Source: Phytoseiulus persimilis
Taxonomy: Eukaryota > Arthropoda > Arachnida > Mesostigmata > Phytoseiidae
DNA length: 64,000 nt
Assembly (NCBI GenBank): GCA_037576195.1
Contig: CM075102.1
Span: 32,298,745 to 32,362,744, forward strand
Direction: 5' to 3'
This document shows, piece by piece, positions 1-13,250 of the stretch. The notes beneath the pieces were generated by a model. That model was not told the origin of the DNA and did not search any database. It saw nothing but the letters and a program-made list of their open reading frames with translations. Made by a program: the position numbers and the translations under genes. Positions within the stretch are counted from its first letter, which is position 1. Every line of letters begins with the position of its first letter.

Positions 1-2111
1 GCTTTTCCTTCGTCGCGTTGCCTCCAGAAAATGACTGCGACGCTTATCTACAAAACTCCAACGAAATTATTGGAAGTCAATAACGTGTGCGAAGAAGCAT
101 CGCTATCGTTCGCGAGTCGCTATTGCAGTTGGCGCCGTCGTTGTTCCTGTCGCCGCTGTTGGTGCCGCTTATATGCTTCAAACGTTGTTGTTGTTGTTGT
201 AGACATCGTTGCCCCAGCTGATGCTGCCTCAAAAGTTTGTTGTTTCGATGAGATATCGCTGAAAACTCGACGAGCAAATACAACACCCAACTGGCCGGAA
301 GCATCCAGGTGCTTGCCAGAAAATTCAACCGAGGACGAGAGGAACCAGAACAAACTTGGGCAACGTTCGAATCGGCTGTTCAGTCGAACCGTCTCTACAG
401 AATCACAACTTTAACGAGTGAGGTCTTTTGTGTAGGATCATTCCTGAGGTACCCTCGGAAACGGCATTCTGGAGTCGTATGAACTGCTAGCTGAAAAAAG
501 AACGTGATCAAACCGAAACCCCAATGCTCCGCTGTGTGTGCCCTCAGGATCTTCAGTCAGTGTCTCTCTGCATCATGAACTAATCAGTTGTTAGGGACTG
601 AGCCACCAATTGACCGGCCTTATGATAGCCTATTGATCGTCTGAGGTATAAACTGCTAAACCAGGCCAGTTCTATCTCAGTTTTGTGCGCGGGAAACTGT
701 GAGATAGACTATAAACCGACGTGCATCATCACGACGACTGACGAAGACAGCACGAGAATCACGACCGGACCCCTAAGGTCAGTCAATTCAGGAAGTTCCC
801 CAGAGCTTGCATATTTCAACGCTTGACTTGCTCGAATCTCGCATCACAAGTAGAAGCGCTTCGTTTGGAGGCATGTTTTTGGCGGGCAATTTGAAGCGCA
901 GTGGAAGATTCGTCTCCGATTCAGAGTCAGACGCCCGGATGGATCCAAGAGACGCTCGTTACGATTTATCATGGAGCTTGATCCGAGACATGAGTCGTGC
1001 ATTCATGTGCTCTATCTCGTAAGCTTATTCACTAACGAGCTAGACCTTACCAGAATATCATTGAATCTGAGCTTTCGGTCGTATTTTCGTGTTTGGGTCC
1101 TATCCCTTGACTGTTCGTCAGTGCAAACGGCCAAGAGAGTTGACGGGGGTTTGCTCGTGTAAGAATAGAGCCGGATCGACGAGTTAACCGCCGAAAGGCT
1201 AAACCGAACGACCGCCTCGTTTGTGCGCTTATCATATCGCAGAAGAGGCGCGTCGTGGCACCATCAATGCAATTACCAGCGGTTCCCCTGGAAGCACAAC
1301 GAATTCCTGGAATATTGTGAGAAAAAAAAAACACTTCCATCAAATAAGATTCCCTGGAGAGGAATCGAATAGTGGGATATCTGAAGATTTGCCGCCAGGC
1401 GAATCTCCGTCGCCGTCGGCTGTCATATCCAGCCTATTCATAGATCCGGCTCTGGGCATGATTCATTTGGGTTTGAGAAAGTTCGATGATTTCGGGATTC
1501 CCTGCGGTGAAATCACGAGACAACGGTCGATAATAGGCCTGCCAGAACAGTCCGAGCTTTCGACTCGATGCTCGACTGCCGGATGCCAGGGGGAATGTCG
1601 AAGAGTGCGCAGCGCTCTTTTCTTCAACTACAAAGATTGTCTTCTGCAGTCTCGGAGCTGGCACTCTCCGTTCCTCAGCAAGTTTCACGATTGCCCGTCG
1701 CCAACGCTCTGATGTAGATCCGCGTCCTGCAGGGGTCTGTCAAAGAACCCGAATCGACCGGACGATATTTACCCTCAGATTCTACAACTGGAAATCCCCA
1801 AGGATTCTTGCTGCCTCTGGGGATCCATCGCATGGCACTGCGTGCTCTATGTGGTCGCGAGCCCGAGTTCTAACACCTTCGTCGAGAGTTAGGTAGTATG
1901 GATGAATATACGAGACGCAAACGAGGGCCATCCAGCTCAAACGGTGTCCACTTATCCGTTTCTACAACGTTGTTCGCCGTGGACTGTTCCTTTTATAGCA
2001 GTATCGATCCGTGGTGGAAGAACAGATCATTCCTCGTCCGAGCTCTCTTGAATGAACCTGAGCGGAGCCCGATACGCAGCAACAATCACTCAATTGAGCT
2101 CTTGATTCCAG
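1..2111. other. No gene recognised; region upstream of the Gln-rich zinc-finger gene
   Basis: I see no open frame with a recognisable product or a convincing splice structure. A short GTT/CAA triplet run lies near 180-202. The stretch probably holds the promoter and 5' untranslated exons of the gene starting at 2112, but no TATA box or start site can be assigned. Confidence 0.4.
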
Positions 2112-5100
2112 ATGAATACCAGCGGTCCGGGTGGGGGCACCACTCCGGGGCCCGTGGTGCCCGTGATGGCTTCAGCCGATGGAACTGCCTCACAACTGTG
2201 CGGCACGTGGTCGGCGCTGAGTCGAAAGCAGGCCAGCAACGAATCTATTCTGTTCACGATGTATATAAAAGTACTGGTCACGAGTCTGAAGGTGAGCAAA
2301 CGGGCAATCTACGGGAAACGATTAGTAGGCACCGATTCGTCTTTCATTCCTCCCCTGGCATGAGTCAGCAACATCCCTCCGACTCACTGCCAAAGTCTAA
2401 CTCTCGCCTGTCATGTGCGTCTTCAGGTTTTCCGGCAGTACAACTGGAGAATCAACCCCGCGGTGCGGAGCGAGCTCATAGATAGGATGAAATGTTGCCA
2501 TCAAGCACTGGGTGTGAGATTTCCAATGATATGTGAAATATTCCGCTCACTGGAGACGATTCTCGATTGCACAGATGTAAGTCCACTCGACTTGTTGGGC
2601 CTTTTCTGCCTTCTAGTTCCGTCGCATGATTATGCAGTTCGTCGGGTATTCTAACACTTGATCCGGTCCATAGCGCGACATGTTCCGGGATCAGATAAAC
2701 GCGCTCGATCGAAGTGTACAAGTTATGGCGAGGGAAAGGATGGAACAGAAACAGAGGAACGTCGTTCCGCAGTCGACGAATCCGAGTTCGCCACAAGAAA
2801 CAGCGTTGGCGAGATCCCATTCTGTTGTGCCCTCTCAAGAGACTCCCGTAGTCAAGTGCGAACCCGAAGAAGGTCGGAATGTTGAGGGCGATCCCAGTGA
2901 GTCACCTGCGCCCACTGTTCAGCAGAGCGATCAGCAAATTTCTCGGGCTGTTCCTCCGTCGGAAGAAGTCGCCCATCCGCGCCCTTGTCCGGTCCAGCCA
3001 TGGCTGGCAAGCCAGGAGCAGGTCAGTTTGACAGCGTCTGTCCATCCAGGCAGCCTGCAGGGGCTCGAAACCTATGGGGAACCAGTGGGAGTTGACTTTC
3101 CGTGTTTGATGCAGGTTGTGCCGGAACGACCTCCTATCGACGACGCAATCGTTGGTGATAGTACGCTGGAGCAGTTGAACCTCGTGTACGTTGCTGCACT
3201 GAGAGACAATGCTCTTCCGAACTTCTGCAAGACGATAGCCGAGCTGACTTGTCATCGGGGAGTGCAACTCGGATGGCAGTGCTTCAGGATGGCGAGCGGT
3301 GAGTTCTCCCGGACTTCGAGAGATCGGACGCGAAAATTAAACCCACGGTTGTCCGGTTCCGGATTCGTCGGATCGAGATCGCGACGTCATCGCACTGAAA
3401 AAAATACCCCGCTCAGGACCTTCTGAATCCCTATTCCAGGTCCTCCCCCGTGCACCGAAGCTCTGATATCCACGTTCCTCGTCAAAGATCTAATGAATGA
3501 TAGTTCAACGCACTGCTGCACACGCGACCTGATGTTGCTCTGGTGCAGAGTTCTCAAGAGTCGCCAGATGTCCCCTCATCAGATTACCCGACTCGCAGCG
3601 AGTTTTTTAGCGGAACGAACGGACATTTCAGCCCATTTTTACCTCATGTTTGATGTGCTGTTCGAGGAGTGCGGACCGGTGAACGTTCCAGTTCTCATTG
3701 AATTGATGCTGCGGGGTATGGGAGTGGATCTCAACGGAATCGAGGAGGCCAAACTGCTCGGCGACAACTCGTTACGTGAAGATATCGAAGTGAATCTCGG
3801 CAAGATGATGCTTAAGATGGCCGCAATCTTCGAAGATCATCCTCTTGTGATGCGCGAGTGTGTCTTCTCGTCGTTCACCGTTCATCCCACGCGAGAAGCA
3901 CTTCAGATGCTGCGAGCGTTATCTCTGCGCATTTGTGGCGATAAGGACTGCCGCTGTAACGGCGCGCACGGGGCGGACCAGGTCGAGCCGGAACCCCAGC
4001 AAGTGGGACGACCGAAGTTCGAAGTTCTGCCTGGAGACCACATGTTTTTCTATGAACCGATTCTCGACTCCCGAATTGAGGGCGTGGACTACGAGATGCT
4101 TGAAGATATAGTGACAGTGCTCCACGCCGTTCGGACGCCGTGTTTCTCATTGAAAGATGACTGGGAAGCGTACTTCGCGGAATTTTACAGCACAGGACGG
4201 TGAGAATCTGTTCCCCACCTGTCAACGGCTGTTTCATAGCTGATGAACTGGCCCTGCTCCCATCTGATCTACCTTTCACTCAGTCACCTTCCTACCTTGC
4301 AGGGGATCAACATTTAGAACCGAGGTGCGTCGCATTTCGGAAGCACCCATTGCCAATAGCGACGCAGATTGTTCCGAAGACTCCGAGAGTGATTCGGACA
4401 GCTCGGCTGGGAGCTCCGAGTTCCTCAGACGGTATCGAGAACAGCAGAAAAAAGCTGCGCAGCACATAAAAAACGGCCGGAAAGCGGCTGGCGCGTGTCA
4501 TAAGCTCAAAACGAAAGAAAAAACGAGACCGACAGCTGCGCGAAGATCTGCTCGTCAGTTAGAAAAGGAAAAGCAGATGCAGGTCGACGACGAACCTGAC
4601 AGCCGCAGTGATCTCGACACAAATGAAAGCATTTTGATGAGCAGTCCAAACAACCCTACGTTAAGTCCATCGATCCAAAGTGGGCAAGCGGTCTCTGTCG
4701 TCATACCTCAAGGTAGTCCTAAGGTTGTGATGGTCTCACCACAACACCTGCAGCGTGTTCCAATCATCACTAGCGGTCAAAAGGTGAGCCTCTTTCATTC
4801 CTCTTTCGTTCTCGAGGAGGGTCCGAAGCGGACCACTCGAAGGGTCACCTCTAGATCTTCAAGAGCCTCGAATCAAAACTTGGCATCAAAACTAGGGTTG
4901 AGCTCGTACAAGAGTTGTGCACAAGCTTCCGTGCTTCTTAGATCAAATTTGCAAAAATTCCACGCATTTTTTTAGGTTGTCATGAATGGGCCAAAAGTGC
5001 AGGTGGCTGTTGCGGCTCCTGTCGCAGCTGCCATTCCGCAGTCGTCCGTACCTCAAACTACGAATATGACACCAGTAGCCATAAAGACAGCGCTTAGCGC

Positions 5101-8100
5101 ATTACACGTTCCCGGTCAACGCCAACAAACTGGTCGTGAAGTGAAACTCATATCTCCCCTAACGAACCTACCACCGAAAACGCAGGTAGTGAACGGACCT
5201 TTGCAACAAATGAACTCGATTCAGCAAACTGTGGTGGTATCGTCAACTTTGGCAACTTCGGTTCCTACGACGTTTGCGACGGCGAGGACAGTGTCCACGA
5301 TTCAGCAGGCGGCATCTTCGCCGACGGCGCCGTGTATTCAGCAGCGAACCGTGGTGTCAGTGTCAGCGACCAGTGCTCCGGTGACGGCGACTATGGTCAG
5401 TTCATCAACTCCAGCGAGTACTCCTAAGTCGTCCCCGACGGCAACGGCAGCTTCAAACGCGTCGCAGAACAAGACTCCGAATTTCCGGGCTATCCTCGAC
5501 CGTTTTGACAATCTATCAGGAGTTTCCCTGAATCCACCGTCTTTCCAAGATTGTCCTATGAAGTTTCACGTAATCGACGGGCCGCTCAAGCCACCGAACG
5601 TTCTCATAAGGAATCCGAAGAAACTTCCGGCAGCTCCTTCTGTACCATCGATTACTCCAAGTCCGAGGAAATCAAATTTTTCCTCGATGCCTCCAGATCC
5701 CACGCGAGGGAAGATCAGCTCAGATCTTCTCCGCAGACTCAAAGAGGAGGTCGACAACAGGTGCGTCATGCCTTTCGATTGCGACGGCACAGCCATGCTC
5801 GAGCTCTCTCGACATCTGCTTGCAGTTCCTCTGCACGATGATTGTCAGCAACAGATTCCTCGGTCTGATCGACCTTTGTTCACACGACCCTGTATTTGCA
5901 GGTGCATCAGCGCTCCCATAACGCAGTTCTTCAAGCACCAACAGCGTAAGCCGATATTCACGAACAAGAAGGAGGTAGCCGTCAAGTTTAGCATCCGCAA
6001 GCAGGGCCCGGCCACGCCAACCGCCCCCGGAAATCAAACTCCCACTGTTATCCAAGCAGCTAAGGTGAATACGATTGCCGTTAGCGTTCCGTCAACGATG
6101 GTCAATAGCAGTGCAAGTAGTGCGGCGGTGACGGTTCTATCTGCTGGCAGTCAGGGGGCTTCGGTGGGCGGTGGTGGTGGGGTCAAGCCGGAGGTCAAAG
6201 TTGAAGGGGGAGCTCAAACCAGGACGGCAGTCCTGGCGCCCCCAGGGCCTACCATAAATATCGTGCACGCGAGGCCTCAGGTGCAGCAATCCGTGCAGCA
6301 ACAATTGCCAGTATCTGTGAGTAAACTTTTTTTAAGCATGCGAAACCGCTTCGGAGCTTCGTTTGATTTGTCCTGTTGTAATCTGTGATTGCTACCTGCG
6401 CCAGCGAGAAATACTATCCACTGACGCACAATCGAACGCTACTAACAATACTAGAAACACTAACTCAACGTCCTCGTGGTGGTCCAGACTCCCCGTCCAA
6501 GTCCCGTCGTGGTGACTACGACTCCTCAAATCGCCGCAACGGCGATCAAGGCTCCAACGTCGCAGGTTCTGCGACATGTCACGCAGGTTCCTGCTTCGAT
6601 GGCTGTGACCACTATCAAAGATGGTCAGGGAACGCCGCAGAATGTGTTGATGAAGATTCTCACCAATCAGACCCTACAGAACAAGACGACAGCGAGCCCT
6701 GCCACAATTGAAATGACTCCAGCGGGTACTATAACGTCGATTTCGCAGGCTGCTGCCGTTCCCGGCCACGCGCCTGGCGGGTCTTCGTCTGCCTCCCCGG
6801 TGGTCCAGTGTCAGCAGATCCAACAGACAGGTAAACATTGAGCTCGTTGACAGTGAGCTCCAAGAAGCCGAATTGCAAGGATCTTGCACTGTTCGAGTTT
6901 GAGTAAAGAAAACGAAGAATCTATGGCTGTCGTCGGTATCCGGCCTTCGCGAGATTGAGTAGCGCGAGTGAGAATCACAGGGAACGTGACATCTTTTGCA
7001 GTTGTTTCGGCACCTCAAACGTCCGTCATGGTATCAGGACCTCAGCAGGTCATGAGTACGATGACGGCGAATGCCGATTCGTTGAAACTGGTCCAATCGG
7101 CGGTTCAGCGGGTTCTTTCCGGCCAAAGGTTGGGTACGGGTCCTGGGGGTCCTAACGGTCAACCAGTCCAGGTCCGGGTGAGTGGACGACTAACCGCAGT
7201 GTATCTGCTCGAACTCTCTGTTCCGTCAGTCGAATGGATTTTAGAGTAGAAAATTAACGCTGATTAACCTGGCGCACAGGCTCTTGATGCTTCGGTAGAT
7301 TCAATGTTGGTTGGCTTGCGGTGATGGCTGCAATCCTTGCTATGTATCATGTCGTTGGTGTCGTTGCAGCGTCTTTTTCTCCTCCAATGGCTCAATCGTC
7401 CCTGACCCTGTCACCCCTTGTTCCGATTGCGAGCGGTTTCTCTTATAGGTCCGGTTCAACCCTCCGAACACTGGTAATGCACCGATGGGCACCGTGAATC
7501 AACTGAGTCTCCAGGTACCTGCCTCTTCTCAGGGTGCGGCGACTCAACCCAATCAACAGCAGCGCATCGTTGCCGGGAAGATCATGCTCCTCCAGCAAGG
7601 AACTATAGCGACGTCTGTGAACGGAGTGCCCGTCATCATTTTGAAGAACCAGGCTGGCGCACAACAGTTCGTCCAAGTACAACAAGTGCAGCCGGGGGGT
7701 AACACGGGCGCGATGACCACTGCAGCCGTACAAACCGTACAGGTTGTTCAGCGGCCAGTGACGCCCAGCCAGACCCCTCCGCCGCAGAGCCCCCAGACCG
7801 TTCACATCAAGCAGAACGCTTCGGGGACTCCCCCTCCGATGGGCGCCGTGGTCATCAAGCAACCGGTCGGAACACCACTAACGCAGGTTTTGAAATCCGG
7901 GGCGAAGCAAACGGTTGTTGTGAGTCAGCCTGGACAGTCCGGCTTGAATCGATTACCAATTCAGGTGGGCGAACAGCATCGGCTATTCAGCAAATAGCGG
8001 TGTGACTATGAAAACTCGACATGTACGGAAACTTTGGCCTGTCAGAAGGATTTCCCCCCTCAACTCACAGGTTCTGTCCCTGCACAGGTCACCGTACCGG

Positions 8101-10451
8101 TATCGGCATCTCAGAGTGGACAGCAAATCACGATGGCTCCCGCGGGTGGCTCGATGGTTGTTGGAAACGCAATAGCAGCGCAACCCCAGCAAATCGCCGT
8201 GAGCCAGGCGTCAACAATTAGTTACGCTTTGAACTCGAATCAAAGCGGTGACCTATTCTCGGCAGGTGGACAGTCGACAGCAGTTGGCGTCATCAACGCC
8301 GCTGGCAACATTCAACAGCTACCAGCGTCTCTATCGCAGGGAACTCAGCAGCTACAGCAGGTTCGTACCTCCAGCGATTGTTCCCGGACCGGTTGGGGAC
8401 GAGATCGATTCTCATTCACGCTTCTCTTGACACAGGTGGTTCAGATAGCCAACGCATCGACAGGAGGTCAAGCAATAACGTCGCAGGCCATCGTGGTCAG
8501 CCAAGCCGGACAGAGGCTCGTGACAGTCTCGCCGGATGTCCTGCAAGCAGCTGTTAAATCTGGTCAGACCAAGATCATCACTTACAAACCAGCATTACAA
8601 CAGCCGCTCGCAGGTGGGAAGGCCAAGGTGGTCGCCGCGGAGGTTGTGGCAACCCAACAGCAACAGCAGCAGTTGCAGCAGCAAGGGACAACAACGACAG
8701 CGACCATGACAGTTTCTCAGCCATCTGTAACGTCAGCCAAAACGTCGGTGATCTCAAGTTCGCCATCTGCGCAAACTCAGGCAACCGGTGGTGCCATAAT
8801 AATCTCGGCAGGCCAGCAAACGCTGCAGCAGCAGCAGCAGCAGCAGCAACACCAGCAAACGACTCAGCAAATCATTCGTGTGCAGACTCCTGTGCAAGTT
8901 AAACGAATCGTGCCTTCGGTGGGGCTCAACAGCGTTAGTGGTAACTTCAACAACAATAACATCAGCAACAGCAACAACAATAATGGCAACGTTACGAATA
9001 ACTCCGCGACCACGACGACGACGCCGCACACGGCGACGACGGTGGTTGCCGTGAGCAAATCGAGTACTGTGGCTCATGTGTTGAAGGCTCCCATCGTTGC
9101 TCGCCAACTGTCCGAGAAAGAGCGACTTCGAGAGATTACGCCAGTTCTCGATGAAGACGCCCTCATGGAACAGATTATGGCCGCTGAAGTCAAGGAACAA
9201 ATGCAAGCGTTCAAGCGTTCACCGTTCCAACAGGTCAAAGACGATCGATTGGAAAACGGAGTCGTCCTGGACGATAAGGACGCGGCCAGTCCTCAGAGAA
9301 AACGACGACGGCTTAGTGACGACGCGGACGACCTGAGATCTGTTTCTGATGCATTGAAGTTCGCAATCATGAGCGAAACGGGCTCTATAATCGGTGAGGA
9401 CGAAGTTGATCCCGAAATCACAATCGAAAACGAAATGTCGATCTCCCTACCGCTCTCGAGTGAAGGCGACCTCACGGATCAAGAGGCCGACGACGAAACA
9501 ACCCTTTCGACAACAACCACTAACGCGACGGCCGATGAAGGTCCTCGACGTAAAAAGCGTCGGAAAGGGAGTCGTAGCGGCATTCTCACCGAGTCGGCTC
9601 TCCACGAGCACAACAAACGAACTCAGCAAACCGCAGCTCAAGCCATCATCGAAGCTGAAGCAGCCAAGATCATGGAATCTGTCAACGGGATGCATCAGCA
9701 GCAGCAGCAAACGACGACTCAGCCGCAACAACAGCAACAGCATCATCCACAATCCGTCCAACAGCAACAGTCTCAAGCTCTGAATCAAGGGAAGCAGTCC
9801 CATCTGGATCAGAGCGCATCTGTTGGCGTGATAGTCACATCTGATCATGCTTCTCACAATGGCAAATCGATAAGTGTTCAAGTCATTAGCGGCCTCCACA
9901 AGTCGAACGACGAAAACCTAGATCGTGCTCGTTCGGGTGGAGTGCAGATGGTGCCCTCCACCGTTATCAGCATGCCAGATGACGACAGCTCGAATGGCAA
10001 CGTTCAGATAATGAAACAAATGGTCATGGTCAGTCCAACTTTAGCAAAGGATGGCCCATCCTCGTCCGCGGCCGCCTCCCCTCTAGCCAAGAAGAAAGGA
10101 CCGTACACGAGTAACAGCAAGGAGGAAACTGGTATTTCGCGCTACAAATGCCAGGAATGTCAGAAAGGATTCTTTTCAGCCTACAACCTACGACGCCACA
10201 TGAAGAATGTCCACAAAATAGAGATGGCTCCGCCGGCGCTCCCTACGACCCCACAGAGAAGAACGGAACAAACCTCGTCGCAACTCATGGCGGCTCTGAA
10301 CGGGGGCATTTCCTCTGGAACGAGTCTCAACGATTCGGATCTCGATGATGGATCTTTGGATCAGTTCATGGTCATGAACCCAAGTCCGGTCCCGAGGAAT
10401 GCCCTCACTGCATTGCTGGAAGCCCCTCCAGTCAATTCGCCAAATCTTTGA
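2112..10451 (+). CDS. Large Gln/Thr/Ser-rich nuclear protein with one C-terminal C2H2 zinc finger
   Basis: Twelve exons join in frame: 2112-2291, 2427-2576, 2674-3298, 3440-4199, 4303-4783, 4976-5760, 5902-6316, 6488-6830, 7002-7177, 7449-7964, 8088-8360 and 8436-10451, giving 2239 residues. The first ~700 residues are the most globular, with a helical stretch (exon 4) and a Cys-rich patch. The basic/acidic segment in exon 5 could carry a nuclear localisation signal. From residue ~800 on it is low-complexity Gln/Thr/Val/Ser sequence like a transactivation region, with polyGln (8640-8850, 9690-9775), an Asn run (8945-9000) and a basic KRRR patch near 9298. One C2H2 finger (YKCQECQKGF, then H..NVH) sits at about residues 2138-2161. 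Likely a DNA- or chromatin-binding transcriptional regulator, but I cannot name the family. The introns at 5761-5901 and 8361-8435 are multiples of three without stops and could be retained. Confidence 0.75.
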
Positions 10452-11534
10452 AACTGAGCTTTTGATCCCAAATTCCCGCAGCAATCGAGCCCCTCTGTAA
10501 TTTTCCCTTGTCACCCCTTATTAACCGAGGCTTTGGAGACCTATCCTGCCGTCCCGAATCGAATAGTGAGAGATGCAGAAATTCATTCAACATCAGGTTG
10601 CCGCACCAAACGATTTGTTGATATCCGCGGGCTTGGCGGAGATGCTACAACTGAACAAGCGGATGAATATCGATGGCGACGAGAGCTGCGCCTACTACGA
10701 CGGACGATCATCAATACTACAGTGCCGTCGACAAATACATGATTTGAGATTATGTAGAGAGTATTTTTAGAGCGGGAAAAACACCGAAAGTCGGATTAAT
10801 CACGGCCGTGAATAATTTGGAACCTGGAACCAACCAACCGACCAACAAACAAACCAGGACTCGGTATGTCAACGATACCACAATGTGTGCAAGTGTTCGA
10901 GTGTGCGTGATTGTGTAAATGCAGAAGAATGTCTTGAATGCGAAATGATCATCGATCACCTGTAGATTCCCGATGGATGTTCTGATGCTGACGTAGATAG
11001 TCGTGATTGAACCCACGGTACCCTGAACTCGCTTGCTAGAGGAGCGAGACAATATTTTGTATGTTCATCAGCAACCGTGCGGGCCCAAAGCAGAATTCCG
11101 TTCTCGTCGTCGATAGCAGAACATAGCAAAGGGCGAGGTCGAAATTCCGAAGTTGGATGTGTACGTTTCTTCGGTTTTTTCCGAGGGTCGATCGTTAGGT
11201 AGGTGCGGATTTTCTCTATTAGGAGCATTTGGAGATTCGTATGTCAGCTTTTTCGTTCAGATTATCACTTGATGAACGTTTGGATTATGAGAGATTGATC
11301 ATCGCGGGGTCGTACCGCAGGATTGTATCTCCATTCTCTTGAGCAGAGAACGAATACAATGATTGATTTAGAGCCGGTCGATACGAAGTCCGGACAAAAC
11401 GACAGAAGACCACTACCCCTTCACTACATGCATCGAGGCGATGCGGATCCTGAATTCTTGAGAACTCGAGATCGTTCTCTCGGACAGAACGAACTCCTAA
11501 TCACGGAATACATAAATATGTAAATATGATCAAC

Positions 11535-11540
11535 AATAAA
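11535..11540 (+). terminator. Poly(A) signal AATAAA of the zinc-finger gene
   Basis: An AATAAA hexamer in AT-rich sequence, about 1.08 kb after the stop codon at 10451. The 10452-11534 stretch between them has no other supported gene and reads as a long 3' untranslated region. Confidence 0.5.
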
Positions 11541-11870
11541 TTATTTAAGTATCCAAAGTTTAGCACTTAGAACGGATATCGAGATTTTTTTCTCTGGATA
11601 TCGTCGCGATCCACGTAACCAAGCGGTCCGCTTTCGAGATGTGCGGGGTCTCGACTTCCTTGCCTTCGATTGATTCCATTGTCGACACTCGTTCCTCAAA
11701 GGATAGACGATTTGGTTTCTTCGGGGGAACATCCTAGCCGCCATGAAGGGGCAGATAGAGTTCCAGATAACACTATTGAGTAGGGTCCCTTCGAATCGAA
11801 GTACTATGTTGCAGCCACGAAGTCACTCGATCTAGTCATTATGTACAGTTTTATTTCACACGGAAATTAT

Positions 11871-12623
11871 TCACATCTGAGAGGTATGACCACATCCGGC
11901 TGCGCCATTGCAGAAGTAGTTCAAGGGAACCAGAATGTTCGCTTGGAAAAAGATGATTGATAACCATAAAGGAGCCAAGACGATTGTCCACGGGAAATTC
12001 GAAAAGTATTCTAAACGGACGCACAGCAAAATTTGGAACGTCGTTTTCAGGAGAACTCCTAGGACGAACAGTAGTTCTCGAGGACACGTCGGTTCCAGTT
12101 GTCTTCGAAAGCCAGTATACACCTGGAAACGAGAAGCTCACTCCGTATTCCACACGCCCTTCCCTTTGCCTCGAATTCACTGCTGGACAGACTACCAGGC
12201 GGAACATGAATCCTCTTACACGCACATCTGCAAGCGGATCCGAGCCCGCCTACTCGGGCCCCGGTGGTCGATTCGCAATCCCGCGAAACTCGGAGCTGCT
12301 TCGACCCGGCAACGCTGTGAGGCTCGCCGACGTACAGCTCCGAGGCTTCGTCGAGAAACAGGCTGGACGAGGCCTGCCCTCCGTAAACTCAGCTCAAGAC
12401 TCAATGGTTCCGTACTTATCAGAAGCGGAATTCGAATATACAGTTGCCTAACGAAACTCACTTCGTAACCCGCTATTGCAAGCAGCTTGAGATCCAGGAC
12501 GAACATTGGACTGAAAACGCTGAACCAGCTCCAGTGATGTCTCTCGTCCAAGCGGGATGCCAACATAGCGATGAATGAAGCGCAGAGGATCCAAATCGCG
12601 ATAGTCATTTGGAGAGTGGTCAT
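11871..12623 (-). CDS. TMEM60-like small multi-pass membrane protein
   Basis: Two exons, 12623-12462 and 12122-11871, joined at GAA|GTGAGT and TTCCAG|GTG, give 137 residues, close to the ~133 of vertebrate TMEM60. The N-terminal half has a hydrophobic helix, then a DERHHWSWFSVFSPMFVLDL block that resembles the TMEM60 'HWNWFLIFIPVW' region. The C-terminal half has two hydrophobic segments including PWTIVLAPLW, like the family's second conserved block. About four membrane segments are expected; the molecular role of the family is unknown to me. The start is the only Met before the first helix. It is divergent from the TBC1D22 gene, with 627 bp between the two start codons. Assignment is from remembered family pattern, without alignment. 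Confidence 0.72.
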
Positions 12624-13250
12624 TTTCGATTTGAAGTTCGCGAGTGAAACAACGGAACCCTGCTCTCGAAGCCCTGCGTTCGCGATTGGTTCACAATGAA
12701 GTATCCTCCGTCATCTCCGAGTCGTACGTGCGGCGATTAACTTCACCCCATGAACTCTCTGCACTTAACATTGACACCGAATCCGCGCTTACGACTTCTA
12801 GTGATCAGCCCGGAGCGGTCTATCTCACCCTGGCCGCTGTTTACATCGTGTCTGCCCAGCTGATGGCTCCCTAACCCACCAAGTCGACGGCCTCGGCCCT
12901 TGCCGGGAATTCGTTCTCCCTTCTGTATCGATGCTTCCGCAGCTGTTGGCACGCACCGAAATCGGGATCGTGCTTTCGAACCCCCGGGGAAGTTTCTCAC
13001 AGAAAATCGAACGCAAATGGAGATAGAATCGGCCACCGCCTGTTCCGCTACTGGCTCAGTGATCCGCCAAATTGGCGGCGGAGCTCAAAGATAGTTTTGA
13101 TCTTCGTGTCAGTTCAGAACATCGAGAGCTGGAGAGGTAGAAAGTTTAGTGTGGCTATTCGAGCTAAATCGTTCACCGCATTTGAGGAACGCTGAGCTCT
13201 TCCGCTGCTCAGCTGCGGACAGCGCAGTCCTGGCGGAATGTCTGCTTGAG
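12624..13250. promoter_or_regulatory. Shared intergenic region between divergent TMEM60-like and TBC1D22-like genes
   Basis: The two start codons point away from each other across 627 bp, so the core promoters of both genes must lie here or in unseen 5' exons. I see no clear TATA box. A 76-residue open frame at 12644-12874 has no recognisable features and was not called. Confidence 0.45.
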
